Shown here in pieces: positions 15,630-23,881 of a stretch of 34,441 bases of DNA (positions within the stretch are counted from its first letter, which is position 1; each line of letters starts with the position of its first letter). The notes beneath the pieces are model-generated. The model was given only the letters and a program-made list of their open reading frames with translations, was not told the origin of the DNA and searched no databases. This DNA is from Clostridiaceae bacterium. GTDB taxonomy: Bacteria; Bacillota; Clostridia; DSM-8532. The stretch lies in NCBI GenBank assembly GCA_012521105.1, contig JAAYNA010000094.1:1-34441 (forward strand), written 5' to 3'. The translations under genes and the position numbers were made by a program.

Positions 15630-17162
15630 ATGTCAAGACAAACCAATATTCTTGAATATTTGGAGAACATTGTTAATATATATCCCGACAAAGTTTGCTA
15701 TGCAAACGAGTCGGAAGGGTTTACTTTCAAACAAGTGTATAACAGTGCAAGGGCAATAGGAACATTTTTATACAGCCAGGGGCACTATAAGAAACCTGTG
15801 GTTGTTTTCATGAAAAAACACCCTAAAATGATTATTACTTTTTTAGGAGTTGTTTATGCAGGGGACTATTATGTTCCTATCGACGAAGAAATGCCTGCTC
15901 ACAGAATAGAATTAATATTTAAGAATTTATCACCCGAAGCTGTTATCTGTGATGAATCTACAAAGGATAAAGTTAAAACCTTTAATTATGATAAAAATGT
16001 ATACCTGTATGATGACATAGTAAAAACAACTCCTGATGATACAGTTTTACAGGGTGTTTTTGAAAGGGCCATAGATACCGACCCCATATATGTAGTTTTT
16101 ACATCGGGGTCAACGGGTGTGCCCAAAGGTGTTGTTGCATGCCACCGTTCTGTTATTGATTATATTGAAAGTTTCTCCGAAGTTTTAGGAGTTAACGAGA
16201 ATACAATTTTCGGAAACCAGACTCCGCTTTATGTGGATGCGTCACTGAAGGAAATTTATCCAACGCTGAAATTTGGAGCAACGGCGTATATAATTCCAAA
16301 GGAACTGTTCATGTTTCCAATGAAACTGGTGGAGTTTCTGAACGAAAAGAAAATAAATACAGTATGCTGGGTTGTTCCGGCCTTTACAATGATATCGGGT
16401 CTTGGGGTGCTTGATAAAATAAAACCCGAGTACCTTCACACCATTGCTTTTGGAAGTGAGGTTTTCCCAATGAAGCAGTTTCTGATTTGGAGAAAAGCTC
16501 TGCCCGAGGCAAAGTTTATAAACCTTTACGGACCTACCGAGGCTACCGGAATGTCGTGTTATTATATAGTTGATCGGGAATTTTCTGAAGATGATGTTAT
16601 ACCTATAGGCAGGCCATTTAGAAACACCGATATTATTCTTTTAAATGAGGAAAACAGGCTTGCAGACCCAGGAGAACCCGGAGAAATCTGCATACGCGGA
16701 ACTTCATTAACGCTCGGCTACTACAGGGACTTTGAAAGAACAGGAGAAGCATTCGTGCAGAACCCGTTGAATGACCTTTACCCTGAACTTATATATCGTA
16801 CCGGGGATATTGGAAAGTACAATGAAAGAGGGGAACTGGTTTTTATCTCCAGAAAGGATCATCAGATAAAGCATATGGGGCACAGAATTGAGCTGGGAGA
16901 AATAGAGGCTGCCATTGGCAGGATGAGCGGGATAGTGAACGCTTGCTGTATCTTTGATAATGAAAAGAAAAAAATTGTACTTTATTATGTTGGTGACTGT
17001 TCGAAAGCTGAAGTAGTTAACTTCGCCAGGGAAAAGCTTCCCAGATATATGATCCCGCATGTTGTGGAAAAACTCGATGTCATGCCCTTAACAACAAACG
17101 GGAAAATAAACAGATTACTTTTAAAAGAGAAATATATGAACAGAAAAAAGGAGTCAAAATAA
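15630..17162 (+). CDS. DltA-like adenylating ligase (carrier-protein ligase)
   Basis: A 510-residue stand-alone adenylation enzyme of the ANL superfamily. Core motifs: VVFTSGSTGVPKGVV (A3), NLYGPTEAT (A5), YRTGDIGKY (A7), KHMGHRIELGEIE (A8) and TTNGKINR with the catalytic Lys (A10). Size and gene order match DltA, which loads D-alanine onto the DltC carrier. The start at ATG 15630 is chosen because GAGGTG lies 6 nt upstream; an in-frame GTG at 15621 is part of that site. First gene of a run of five (next genes at +0, +5, +17 and +80 nt). The substrate may be D-Ala or another small acid; the binding pocket cannot be assigned by eye. Confidence 0.85.
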   Translation: MSRQTNILEYLENIVNIYPDKVCYANESEGFTFKQVYNSARAIGTFLYSQGHYKKPVVVFMKKHPKMIITFLGVVYAGDYYVPIDEEMPAHRIELIFKNLSPEAVICDESTKDKVKTFNYDKNVYLYDDIVKTTPDDTVLQGVFERAIDTDPIYVVFTSGSTGVPKGVVACHRSVIDYIESFSEVLGVNENTIFGNQTPLYVDASLKEIYPTLKFGATAYIIPKELFMFPMKLVEFLNEKKINTVCWVVPAFTMISGLGVLDKIKPEYLHTIAFGSEVFPMKQFLIWRKALPEAKFINLYGPTEATGMSCYYIVDREFSEDDVIPIGRPFRNTDIILLNEENRLADPGEPGEICIRGTSLTLGYYRDFERTGEAFVQNPLNDLYPELIYRTGDIGKYNERGELVFISRKDHQIKHMGHRIELGEIEAAIGRMSGIVNACCIFDNEKKKIVLYYVGDCSKAEVVNFAREKLPRYMIPHVVEKLDVMPLTTNGKINRLLLKEKYMNRKKESK

Positions 17163-17393
17163 ATGGAAGCATTATTGAAAATTCTTGAAGAATTACATCC
17201 GGATGTGGATTTTGAAGCAAATAAATCTTTAATAGACGACAAAATACTGGATTCATTCGATATTATTACATTAATTGCAGAGATAAACGAAGAATATGAT
17301 GTCAGGATACCTGTGGAAGAGATAGTACCTGAAAACTTTAATTCGGCAGAGTCTTTGTATAAACTTATTCAGAGATTACAGGATGAGGATTAA
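17163..17393 (+). CDS. DltC-like acyl carrier protein
   Basis: A 76-residue acidic protein of carrier-protein size. ILDSFDIITLIAEI contains the phosphopantetheine-attachment Ser31, although the residue after Ser is Phe rather than the common Leu or Met. It starts directly after the ligase stop codon (TAA-ATG), so translation is probably coupled. It should receive the activated acyl group from the upstream ligase and deliver it to the MBOAT protein downstream. Confidence 0.85.
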   Translation: MEALLKILEELHPDVDFEANKSLIDDKILDSFDIITLIAEINEEYDVRIPVEEIVPENFNSAESLYKLIQRLQDED

Positions 17394-17398
17394 GTACT

Positions 17399-18988
17399 AT
17401 GCTTTTTACATCATATAACTTTATTCTTTTTTTACTGGCACTGTTTATTCTTTACTATTTAATACCAAAAAAATATCAGTGGCTGCTTTTGCTTGTGGCA
17501 AGTTTTTTCTTTTATAGCTTTTCAGGGTGGGACAATGTTGCATATATCACCATAACCATTATTGCCACATATTTTGCTGCCGTTAAGATCGGACAACTGC
17601 ACGAGACGCAACAATCCTATCTTAAGGAAAACAAAGGCAGCCTCACCAGAGAAGACAAAAAGGCGTATAAGGAGAAGGTGAAATCAAAACAGAAAAAATA
17701 CCTGCTTATTTGCCTTCTTTTCGACCTTGGTATTTTGGCTGTGCTGAAATATACCAACTTTGTTATATCGAATGTTAATTCAATATCAAGATTTTTTAAT
17801 GCAGGTGAATTATCCTTTTTGGATATTGCCTTTCCAATGGGTATTTCTTTCTATACCTTTCAGTCAGTGGGTTATCTGGTAGATGTATATCGCGGTAAAT
17901 ACTTACCGGAGAAAAATATAGGGAAGTTTGCCCTTTTCGTATCCTTTTTCCCACAGCTGATACAGGGGCCTATAAGCCGTTTTGATGATTTGGGCAGTCA
18001 GTTATACTCAGGTCACAGCTTTAATTTCAGAAATGTTTCCTTTGGCATTCAGAGGATACTGTGGGGTTTTTTCAAAAAGCTGGTGATAGCCGATCGTATC
18101 CTGCCCGGAGTCAGAACTATAACGCAAAACCCCGAAACATACCAGGGTATTTATGTATTAATTGGGATGGTTTTTTACGCCATTCAGCTTTATGCCGACT
18201 TTACCGGCGGTATTGATATTACCATAGGTATTGCCGAGGTATTAGGCATTAAACTGAAAGAGAATTTTCAAAGGCCCTTCTTCTCAAAATCTACTGCAGA
18301 ATACTGGAGAAGATGGCATATTACTATGGGAACATGGTTCAGGGACTATGTGTTCTATCCTGTTTCTATAAGCGGACCAATGCTCAAGCTTTCAAAATTC
18401 TCAAGAGAGAAATTTGGAGAAAAGATCGGCAAAAGAGTTCCGGTATATATGTCAACCATAATTGTTTGGTTTGCAACGGGTATTTGGCATGGAGCAAGCT
18501 GGAACTTCATCGTCTGGGGACTTTTAAACTGCCTTGTTATTGTCGTGTCCCAGGAATTCGAACCTTTTTATGCCTGGTTTCACAACAAATTTAATATTCG
18601 CGAAAAATTTTTGTTTAAATTATTCCAGGTTGGCAGAACATTTATGCTGATGTCGGCAATAAGAATACTTGACTGTTACAGAAATGTTCGTGTAACCTTC
18701 CGGATGTATGGCTCGATGTTTACGAAATGGAATGTTGATGAAGTGTTTAACGGTGCATTGTTGGAACTGGGGATTGATAAGGCCGACTACATTGTCCTTA
18801 TTTTTGGTATAATTATAATGATTGCTGTAAGTCTTGCTCAAAGAAGCGGAAGCATAAGAGAAAAGCTATCAGCAAGATCGGATATTCTCCGTTATGCAGC
18901 CTATGTTGGTTTGTTTGTCTCAATTATTGTATTTGGAGCTTATGGTATTGGATACGACAGCAACCAGTTTATTTACAATCAATTTTAA
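17399..18988 (+). CDS. MBOAT family acyltransferase (DltB/AlgI-like)
   Basis: A 529-residue polytopic membrane protein. AlgI/DltB-type motifs are visible: MGISFYTFQSVGYLVDVYRG, FFPQLIQGPISR, EYWRRWHITMGTWFRDYVFYP, and ATGIWHGASWNFIVWG with the conserved His364. MBOAT proteins of this branch move an acyl group across the membrane onto extracellular polymers: D-Ala onto teichoic acid by DltB, acetyl onto alginate by AlgI. Here the adjacent carrier protein points to the DltB-type mechanism. It starts 5 nt after the carrier gene. Confidence 0.88.
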   Translation: MLFTSYNFILFLLALFILYYLIPKKYQWLLLLVASFFFYSFSGWDNVAYITITIIATYFAAVKIGQLHETQQSYLKENKGSLTREDKKAYKEKVKSKQKKYLLICLLFDLGILAVLKYTNFVISNVNSISRFFNAGELSFLDIAFPMGISFYTFQSVGYLVDVYRGKYLPEKNIGKFALFVSFFPQLIQGPISRFDDLGSQLYSGHSFNFRNVSFGIQRILWGFFKKLVIADRILPGVRTITQNPETYQGIYVLIGMVFYAIQLYADFTGGIDITIGIAEVLGIKLKENFQRPFFSKSTAEYWRRWHITMGTWFRDYVFYPVSISGPMLKLSKFSREKFGEKIGKRVPVYMSTIIVWFATGIWHGASWNFIVWGLLNCLVIVVSQEFEPFYAWFHNKFNIREKFLFKLFQVGRTFMLMSAIRILDCYRNVRVTFRMYGSMFTKWNVDEVFNGALLELGIDKADYIVLIFGIIIMIAVSLAQRSGSIREKLSARSDILRYAAYVGLFVSIIVFGAYGIGYDSNQFIYNQF

Positions 18989-19005
18989 CGGAAAGTGGTT
19001 GTGCT

Positions 19006-20088
19006 ATGATTAAGTGGAAAAAAGCTTTAAAATTGGCTGTTGTAGCCATAATTACAATTGCAATACTGGCACTGCTTCAGAATTTACTGATGCCCAAGTA
19101 TATGACCGAAATACTTGAAGGGGCATTGATATCCGAATATTATCTTGAAGAAAACAAAGATCACGATGTTATTTTCATTGGTGATTGCGAAGTATATGAA
19201 AACTTCTCACCGGTTACTCTCTGGCAGGAATATGGTATAACCAGCTTTATCCGCGGCAGTGCACAACAGTTAATATGGCACTCCTATTACCTGCTTGAGG
19301 AAACACTTAGGTATGAGAAACCAAAAGTAGTGGTTTTTAATGTGCTGTCCATGAAATATGATAAGCCACAGAAAGAGGCGTATAACCGTATGGCACTGGA
19401 TGGCATGCCACTGTCGCTTTCAAAGCTTAAATCAATAAAGGCTTCAATGCTTGAAGAAGAGAAGTTTATTACTTACCTCTTTCCAATTTTAAGGTACCAC
19501 TCAAGATGGAGTGAACTTTCAGCCGAGGATTTCAAATATTTGTTTAAAAAGGATAAGGTTACACATAACGGATATTTAATGAGAGTTGATGTAAAGCCGG
19601 TTACAACAATACCACAGGCGAGAAAACTTGCTAACTACAAGTTAAGTGACATCTGTTATGAATACCTTGATAAAATAACCGCACTTTGTAAGAAAAATGG
19701 CATTGAGCTTGTTTTAATTAAGGCTCCGACTATTTATCCGCACTGGTACGATGAGTGGGATAAACAAATAGAGGAATATGCCAGGGAAAATGATCTTTTA
19801 TATATAAACTTTTTGAAGTATACTGATGAGATAGGAATAGATTATCAAACAGATACCTATGATGCAGGGTTGCATCTGAACCTGGCAGGAGCTGAAAAGC
19901 TGTCCAGATACTTTGGGAAGATAATACAGGAGAAATTCAGCCTTTCCGACCGCAGAAATGATGAGGAGTTAAGCAGGGTTTGGGCTGTGAAAGAAGCTCT
20001 TTACCTTGAGGAGATGGAAAAGCAGCATGCGGAGCTGGAGGAATTAGGTTATCTAAAAGCTTACAACAGCAGAAGGGGCGAGGACTAG
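19006..20088 (+). CDS. Membrane-anchored SGNH-like protein, DltD-position
   Basis: A 360-residue protein with one N-terminal membrane segment (about 9-28) and an extracellular SGNH-like domain. Block I reads FIGDCEVYENFSP, with Cys61 where the nucleophilic Ser of GDS is expected. Block V appears as YDAGLHLNLAG (Asp286, His290). In dlt operons the fourth gene, dltD, encodes an anchored SGNH-type protein needed for final transfer to the polymer; this gene occupies that position. The Cys could be a real nucleophile or could mark a non-catalytic protein. The C-terminus is a charged helix (about 325-355). Confidence 0.75.
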   Translation: MIKWKKALKLAVVAIITIAILALLQNLLMPKYMTEILEGALISEYYLEENKDHDVIFIGDCEVYENFSPVTLWQEYGITSFIRGSAQQLIWHSYYLLEETLRYEKPKVVVFNVLSMKYDKPQKEAYNRMALDGMPLSLSKLKSIKASMLEEEKFITYLFPILRYHSRWSELSAEDFKYLFKKDKVTHNGYLMRVDVKPVTTIPQARKLANYKLSDICYEYLDKITALCKKNGIELVLIKAPTIYPHWYDEWDKQIEEYARENDLLYINFLKYTDEIGIDYQTDTYDAGLHLNLAGAEKLSRYFGKIIQEKFSLSDRRNDEELSRVWAVKEALYLEEMEKQHAELEELGYLKAYNSRRGED

Positions 20089-20168
20089 GTTTATATTTTA
20101 AACGGGTTTAAGAAACATCGCAGATTAACAGCAAACAAAGCAAAAATACATGAAATGAGGGTTTTAAT

Positions 20169-20777
20169 ATGAAAAACAGTAAAACCATAATTATAATAGC
20201 AGCGGTACTCATAATAGCTGTGGGTGTTGCAGCAGTAGTACTCAGCCGTGACAACAAAAATTTATCTGATGATATTGATAATGCGAATGTCAGTAACAGC
20301 GATAATGTGAACAACAATAACGAAACCGGCGGAAGTGAAAAGCAAGAGGATACTCCCCGGGAAAAGGAAGGGTACTTCTTTGAATACAATGGTGTTCAGA
20401 TAGGTATAAATGATGAAGCAGCTCCGATTCTGGAGGTACTTGGTGAACCAATGCACTATTTTGAAGCACCAAGCTGTGCTTTTGAAGGTATGGATAAAAT
20501 ATACTCATACAGTGGTTTTGAATTTACAACATACACTAAGGATAACGTAGATTACATTGCATCCATTGTTTTTCTTGACGATACTGTAACCACCAGAGAG
20601 GGTATAACATTAAATGCTACCCTGGAAGATATTGTGGCTGCGTATGGAAGTGAATACGAGAACTCCTTTAACCAGTATTCTTACAGAGATGGTAACTGTG
20701 TTCTTTCCTTTATTATTGAAAATGATGAAGTTGTATCTGTTGAGTATGCACTGCCTGAAGATGACCTGGAAGGATAG
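20169..20777 (+). CDS. Small membrane-anchored protein of unknown function
   Basis: A 202-residue protein with an N-terminal membrane segment (TIIIIAAVLIIAVGVAAVVL, about 5-24), a 40-residue Asn/Asp/Glu-rich linker, and a C-terminal globular domain of about 135 residues beginning NGVQIGIND. I do not recognise a named family. It is probably extracellular. It lies 80 nt after the SGNH-like gene on the same strand and may belong to the dlt-like operon. Its stop codon is part of a long hairpin shared with the convergent gene. Confidence 0.68.
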   Translation: MKNSKTIIIIAAVLIIAVGVAAVVLSRDNKNLSDDIDNANVSNSDNVNNNNETGGSEKQEDTPREKEGYFFEYNGVQIGINDEAAPILEVLGEPMHYFEAPSCAFEGMDKIYSYSGFEFTTYTKDNVDYIASIVFLDDTVTTREGITLNATLEDIVAAYGSEYENSFNQYSYRDGNCVLSFIIENDEVVSVEYALPEDDLEG

Positions 20778-20796
20778 TTTAATTACTATCCTCCAG
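20766..20796. terminator. Hairpin spanning both stop codons of convergent genes
   Basis: CTGG plus AGGATAGT (20766-20778, one bulged A) pairs with ACTATCCT plus CCAG (20785-20796) around the loop TTAATT. The two stop codons lie within or beside the loop. No T-tract follows on either strand, so it may protect mRNA 3' ends or cause weak bidirectional termination. Confidence 0.5.
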
Positions 20797-21156
20797 CTTT
20801 GCCCTTACATCGTTGATCTTCTTTATGTTTTCCAGGTAATCCTCTTTCATTATAAATTTATTTTTATAGAACTCTTCAATTTCATATTCAAAGGCATTTA
20901 ATGCCTTTGTTACAGTATCGAATTTTTCGGAATACTCATTGTTAATTCTTTCGACTTGATTCTCATAATCAGCTTTTATCTCGTTAATTTCCTTTCTGTG
21001 TTCCGCTTTAAGTTGATTTATTGTGTCTTCAAGCTCATATATTCTTGTTAATTGTTCATTAAGCTCGAAGGTTTTCCTAACAAAAAACAGATTGGATAAA
21101 ATCAGGCCAAGAAAAATAATACTAAATGTTAAAATAGCAAAAAAGTTTTTGTTCAT
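20779..21156 (-). CDS. Membrane-anchored coiled-coil protein
   Basis: A 125-residue protein with an N-terminal membrane segment (about 5-27) followed by a continuous charged heptad-like helix (about 30-120) with repeated L/I/A spacing, probably an extracellular or periplasm-facing coiled coil. No family recognised. Ribosome-binding site AAAGGAGT precedes the ATG. It is convergent with the upstream gene, with stops one base apart. Confidence 0.65.
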   Translation of the reverse strand: MNKNFFAILTFSIIFLGLILSNLFFVRKTFELNEQLTRIYELEDTINQLKAEHRKEINEIKADYENQVERINNEYSEKFDTVTKALNAFEYEIEEFYKNKFIMKEDYLENIKKINDVRAKLEDSN

Positions 21157-21284
21157 ATATAAAACTCCTTTGAAGCTGTTTATTATTTTTAGATGTACAT
21201 TATATTTTATCGGTAAAATTGGGGAATTTCTATATTTAGAAAGAAAAAATTAAGACTTTTATTTAATAAAATCGTATTATATTT

Positions 21285-21376
21285 CAGCATGGTTGATTTA
21301 CCCGGTTTTTTTAAGTATCATTTATTCCGGGTAAATTAAGGTTGAAGGCTTTACAGCCGCAATTTTCAACATGCTG
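21285..21376 (+). ncRNA. Three-way-junction leader upstream of lemA
   Basis: CAGCATG(G)TTGA (21285-21296) pairs with TCAACATGCTG (21366-21376; one bulge). Inside are a strong hairpin TTTACCCGG / CCGGGTAAA (21297-21305 with 21327-21335) and a small hairpin GGCT-TTAC-AGCC (21347-21358). The element ends 38 nt before the lemA start codon. No known class recognised; a cis-regulatory RNA is inferred. Confidence 0.4.
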
Positions 21377-21414
21377 ATAAAAACAATAGTATATTAGAAC
21401 AGGAGTATGGAAAT

Positions 21415-21978
21415 ATGAAAAAAGGAACAATTGCAATAATCGTACTGGTAGCGGTATTGGCTATTATTGTTTTTCCTGCCATAAGCGCTTATAATAATCT
21501 TGTGGCGCTTAGCGAGGAAGTTGAAACGGCTCTTAGCCAGATTGACAATCAGCTTCAAAGAAGAAACGACCTTATCCCAAATCTGGTTGAAACTGTTAAG
21601 GGATATGCGGCTCACGAGGAGGAAATTTTTATAAGTATAGCTGATGCACGTTCAAGGCTTATTGGGGCAGGTTCTATGGAAGAAAGAGCTGCGGCCAGTG
21701 ACGAATTATCAGGTGCTTTAAGCAGGCTTCTTGCAATAGCAGAGAGCTATCCAGAGCTTAAGGCAAACGAGAATTTTACTCAGTTGTCCGATGAACTGGC
21801 AGGAACCGAAAACAGAATAGCCCGTGCAAGAATGGATTACAATGATGCAGCAAGAAAGTACAATACATCAATAAGAAGGTTTCCCACTGTTATAATTGCT
21901 AATATCTTTGGTTTTGAAAGATATGATTATTTTGAAGCTGATGAGAGTGCCAGACAGGCCCCGGAAGTAAAGTTCTAA
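21415..21978 (+). CDS. lemA: LemA family protein
   Basis: A 187-residue LemA protein of usual length. One N-terminal membrane segment (about 5-24, IAIIVLVAVLAIIVFPAI) is followed by a long helical domain with the family signature ISAYNNLVALSEEVETAL and QIDNQLQRRNDLIPNLVETVKGY, and the C-terminal FPTVIIANIFGFERYDYFEA. Its molecular role is unclear; it is regularly found beside TPM-domain proteins, as here (next gene, 102 nt downstream). Confidence 0.92.
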   Translation: MKKGTIAIIVLVAVLAIIVFPAISAYNNLVALSEEVETALSQIDNQLQRRNDLIPNLVETVKGYAAHEEEIFISIADARSRLIGAGSMEERAAASDELSGALSRLLAIAESYPELKANENFTQLSDELAGTENRIARARMDYNDAARKYNTSIRRFPTVIIANIFGFERYDYFEADESARQAPEVKF

Positions 21979-22080
21979 AGGGGATTTATAATTTCCCTGT
22001 AAACATGAAGTGGCTATTTGCATATTAATATCTTTACCGCAGTGTATTTACAATATTTGAACGGGTAAAGGAAGGTTTGG

Positions 22081-22866
22081 ATGAAGAATAGATTATTAAA
22101 AATCATGTATATAATAACAACTGTCATGATATTAATTATTATGACCTCTCATGTCATGGCCGTTTCCAGTGATTTGCCCAAACCAACCAGTGAGTTTTTT
22201 GTAAACGATTTTGCCGGTGTTATTGATTCAGAATATGAACAGTTAATTCAGAATGAAGCGGTTTCGCTGTATAAGCAGACAGGTGCCCAGATTGTGGTTG
22301 TAACTATTAATAACCTTGACGGTGAATCCCTTGAAGAATATGCCAATGACCTGTTCCGGGAATGGGGAATAGGCTCGGCCGAAGAAGACAACGGTGTTTT
22401 GATTCTTGTATCCGTTGGTGACAGAATGTCCAGGATTGAAGTGGGTTATGGCCTTGAAGGCGCCCTGCCCGACGGCAAAACCGGAAGAATACAGGATAAT
22501 TATATGATTCCCTATTTCAGGGACGGGGAATATGGATTAGGGATTGCAAATGGTTTCCTTGCAATTGTAAAAGAGGTATATAACGAATACGGTATTGAGT
22601 ACGAACCGGCAGAGCATCAATATATTAGTGATTACTCCCGGGAAAAGGATGTTGATACAGGCAATATTATACCTGTAATGTTTGTTATTAGTTTAGTTAT
22701 TATAGACCTTATATTCTTTAGAGGAAGGATAACAAGGTTTTTATTATTAACAGCTTCTTCAGGCCGACGCAGTGGCGGTGGTATGTACAGAGGTGGCCGT
22801 GGTGGAGGCGGATTTTCCGGCGGCGGCGGAAGTAGCGGTGGAGGCGGAAGCTCAAGAAAATGGTAG
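22081..22866 (+). CDS. TPM-domain (YgcG family) membrane protein
   Basis: A 261-residue protein. A signal peptide (about 1-26, ending HVMA) is followed by a TPM domain (about 35-165; FVNDFAGVID, TGAQIVVVTI, DNGVLILVSVGDRMSRIEVG, YGLEGALPDGKTGRI), a membrane segment (about 200-218) and a Gly/Ser/Arg-rich tail that ends GGGGSSRKW. This is the usual YgcG architecture and pairing with LemA. The domain has been linked to photosystem repair in plants and to acid phosphatase activity; the bacterial role is uncertain. Confidence 0.88.
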   Translation: MKNRLLKIMYIITTVMILIIMTSHVMAVSSDLPKPTSEFFVNDFAGVIDSEYEQLIQNEAVSLYKQTGAQIVVVTINNLDGESLEEYANDLFREWGIGSAEEDNGVLILVSVGDRMSRIEVGYGLEGALPDGKTGRIQDNYMIPYFRDGEYGLGIANGFLAIVKEVYNEYGIEYEPAEHQYISDYSREKDVDTGNIIPVMFVISLVIIDLIFFRGRITRFLLLTASSGRRSGGGMYRGGRGGGGFSGGGGSSGGGGSSRKW

Positions 22867-22910
22867 CTTATAAGCTATTTAATAAAATATTGTTTTTTTA
22901 ACATTATCAA

Positions 22911-22939
22911 TTGAAAATTACATATATTTAATTTAGAAT
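22911..22939 (+). promoter_or_regulatory. Promoter of the MgtC-family gene
   Basis: TTGAAA (22911-22916), 17-nt spacer, TAGAAT (22934-22939). The start near 22946 gives a leader of about 110 nt containing an intrinsic terminator. Confidence 0.6.
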
Positions 22940-22968
22940 ATATTATATAAAAATATTCGGAGAGGTGG

Positions 22969-23021
22969 AGTCACATTTCATTTGGGCTTTAAGTGCAGTC
23001 ATACAGGGATGTGACTTTTTT
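22969..23021 (+). promoter_or_regulatory. Intrinsic terminator in the MgtC-gene leader (candidate attenuator)
   Basis: AGTCACAT (22969-22976) pairs with ATGTGACT (23009-23016), followed at once by a T-run. A small inner hairpin is formed by CATTT and AAGTG (one G-U). It lies between the promoter and the start codon, so transcription must read through it. Alternatively it ends the lemA/TPM transcript. Confidence 0.55.
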
Positions 23022-23058
23022 ATATTAAACATTATTAAGCGGAAGGAGGTAAGCTGTT

Positions 23059-23715
23059 TTGTCTTTTGGTGTTGTTGCATTACGTTTACTTGTGGCAGCC
23101 TTGCTTGGTGGAATTGTTGGAATTGAGAGAGAAAACAAAAAGCGGGCCGCAGGTCTTAGAACGCACGTGCTTGTGTCTTTAGGTTCTTCTCTTGTTATGG
23201 TGTTGTCAGAATATTTATTCCACCAATATCATGGTTTAACAAACATTGATCCTGCAAGGCTTGGAGCCCAGGTAATAAGTGGTATTGGTTTTCTTGGTGC
23301 CGGTACTATAATTAAACAAGGTGTTAGTGTAAAAGGGCTAACTACTGCGGCCAGCCTGTGGGCAGTAGCATGTATAGGGCTTGCGGCAGGTTCGGGATTT
23401 TACCTTGCTGCTATAATTGCTTCAGCTATTGTATTTATAACGCTTAGAACTCTTAGTAAGTTTGAAAATGTTTTAATTTACAGGGAGGAAACTTTCACTG
23501 AAATATGTGTAAGGATTGAAAACAGGCCGGGAAAGCTTGGTGAGGTAGCATCATTTATTGGTAGAATGGGTGCTAACATTAACAATGTGGATATTGATGA
23601 TGATGAGGAAGACTTCATGACCGTACGTTTCGCTGTGAAACTTCCGAAGGGTCAGACTCAAAATGATCTCATCTTTCAATTGAGAACACTGAGTGGTGTT
23701 ACTGTTATAGAATAG
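23059..23715 (+). CDS. MgtC/SapB family membrane protein with C-terminal ACT-like domain
   Basis: A 218-residue protein. The N-terminal half has about four membrane segments with the family signatures LLVAALLGGIVGIERE, HVLVSLGSSLVMVLSEY, IGFLGAGTIIK and TTAASLWAVACIGLAAG. The C-terminal ~75 residues (EICVRIENRPGKLGEVASFI) form an ACT-like regulatory domain. MgtC proteins are linked to growth in low magnesium and to ATP-synthase inhibition; a transport role is unproven. The start is TTG, chosen for GGAAGGAGGT 8 nt upstream. The leader contains a terminator, suggesting attenuation. Confidence 0.87.
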   Translation: MSFGVVALRLLVAALLGGIVGIERENKKRAAGLRTHVLVSLGSSLVMVLSEYLFHQYHGLTNIDPARLGAQVISGIGFLGAGTIIKQGVSVKGLTTAASLWAVACIGLAAGSGFYLAAIIASAIVFITLRTLSKFENVLIYREETFTEICVRIENRPGKLGEVASFIGRMGANINNVDIDDDEEDFMTVRFAVKLPKGQTQNDLIFQLRTLSGVTVIE

Positions 23716-23727
23716 GAAAACAAGGGG

Positions 23728-23750
23728 TTTGCATGCTTCTGCAAATTTTT
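23728..23750 (+). terminator. Intrinsic terminator of the MgtC-family gene
   Basis: Six-bp stem TTTGCA / TGCAAA with the loop TGCTTC, followed by five T. Short and AT-containing, so moderate strength. Confidence 0.55.
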
Positions 23751-23814
23751 AATAATATTTGTCTTTCCGAATATTCAAGAGGTTACTTAAATATTGAATG
23801 GACGAGGTTATAAG

Positions 23815-23862
23815 ATGGAAAAGAAAGCCTTATCATTAATTATAGATAGTATACTAAACTGA
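23815..23862 (+). CDS. Possible 15-residue leader peptide upstream of the flavoprotein
   Basis: A short reading frame, MEKKALSLIIDSILN, with GAGGT 6 nt before its ATG ends 19 nt before the flavoprotein start. Its first residues resemble the start of the main protein (MEKKVL). A competing TATACT -10 box inside it (23850-23855) would place transcription start after it, so translation is uncertain. Confidence 0.25.
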   Translation: MEKKALSLIIDSILN

Positions 23863-23881
23863 ACAGGCGGGTGGTTTTACC

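Noticed and set aside
21979-22080. Small hairpin (AGGGGA/TTTCCCT) after lemA as a terminator
   Set aside because: The stem is short and no T-run follows; lemA and the TPM gene are probably co-transcribed.
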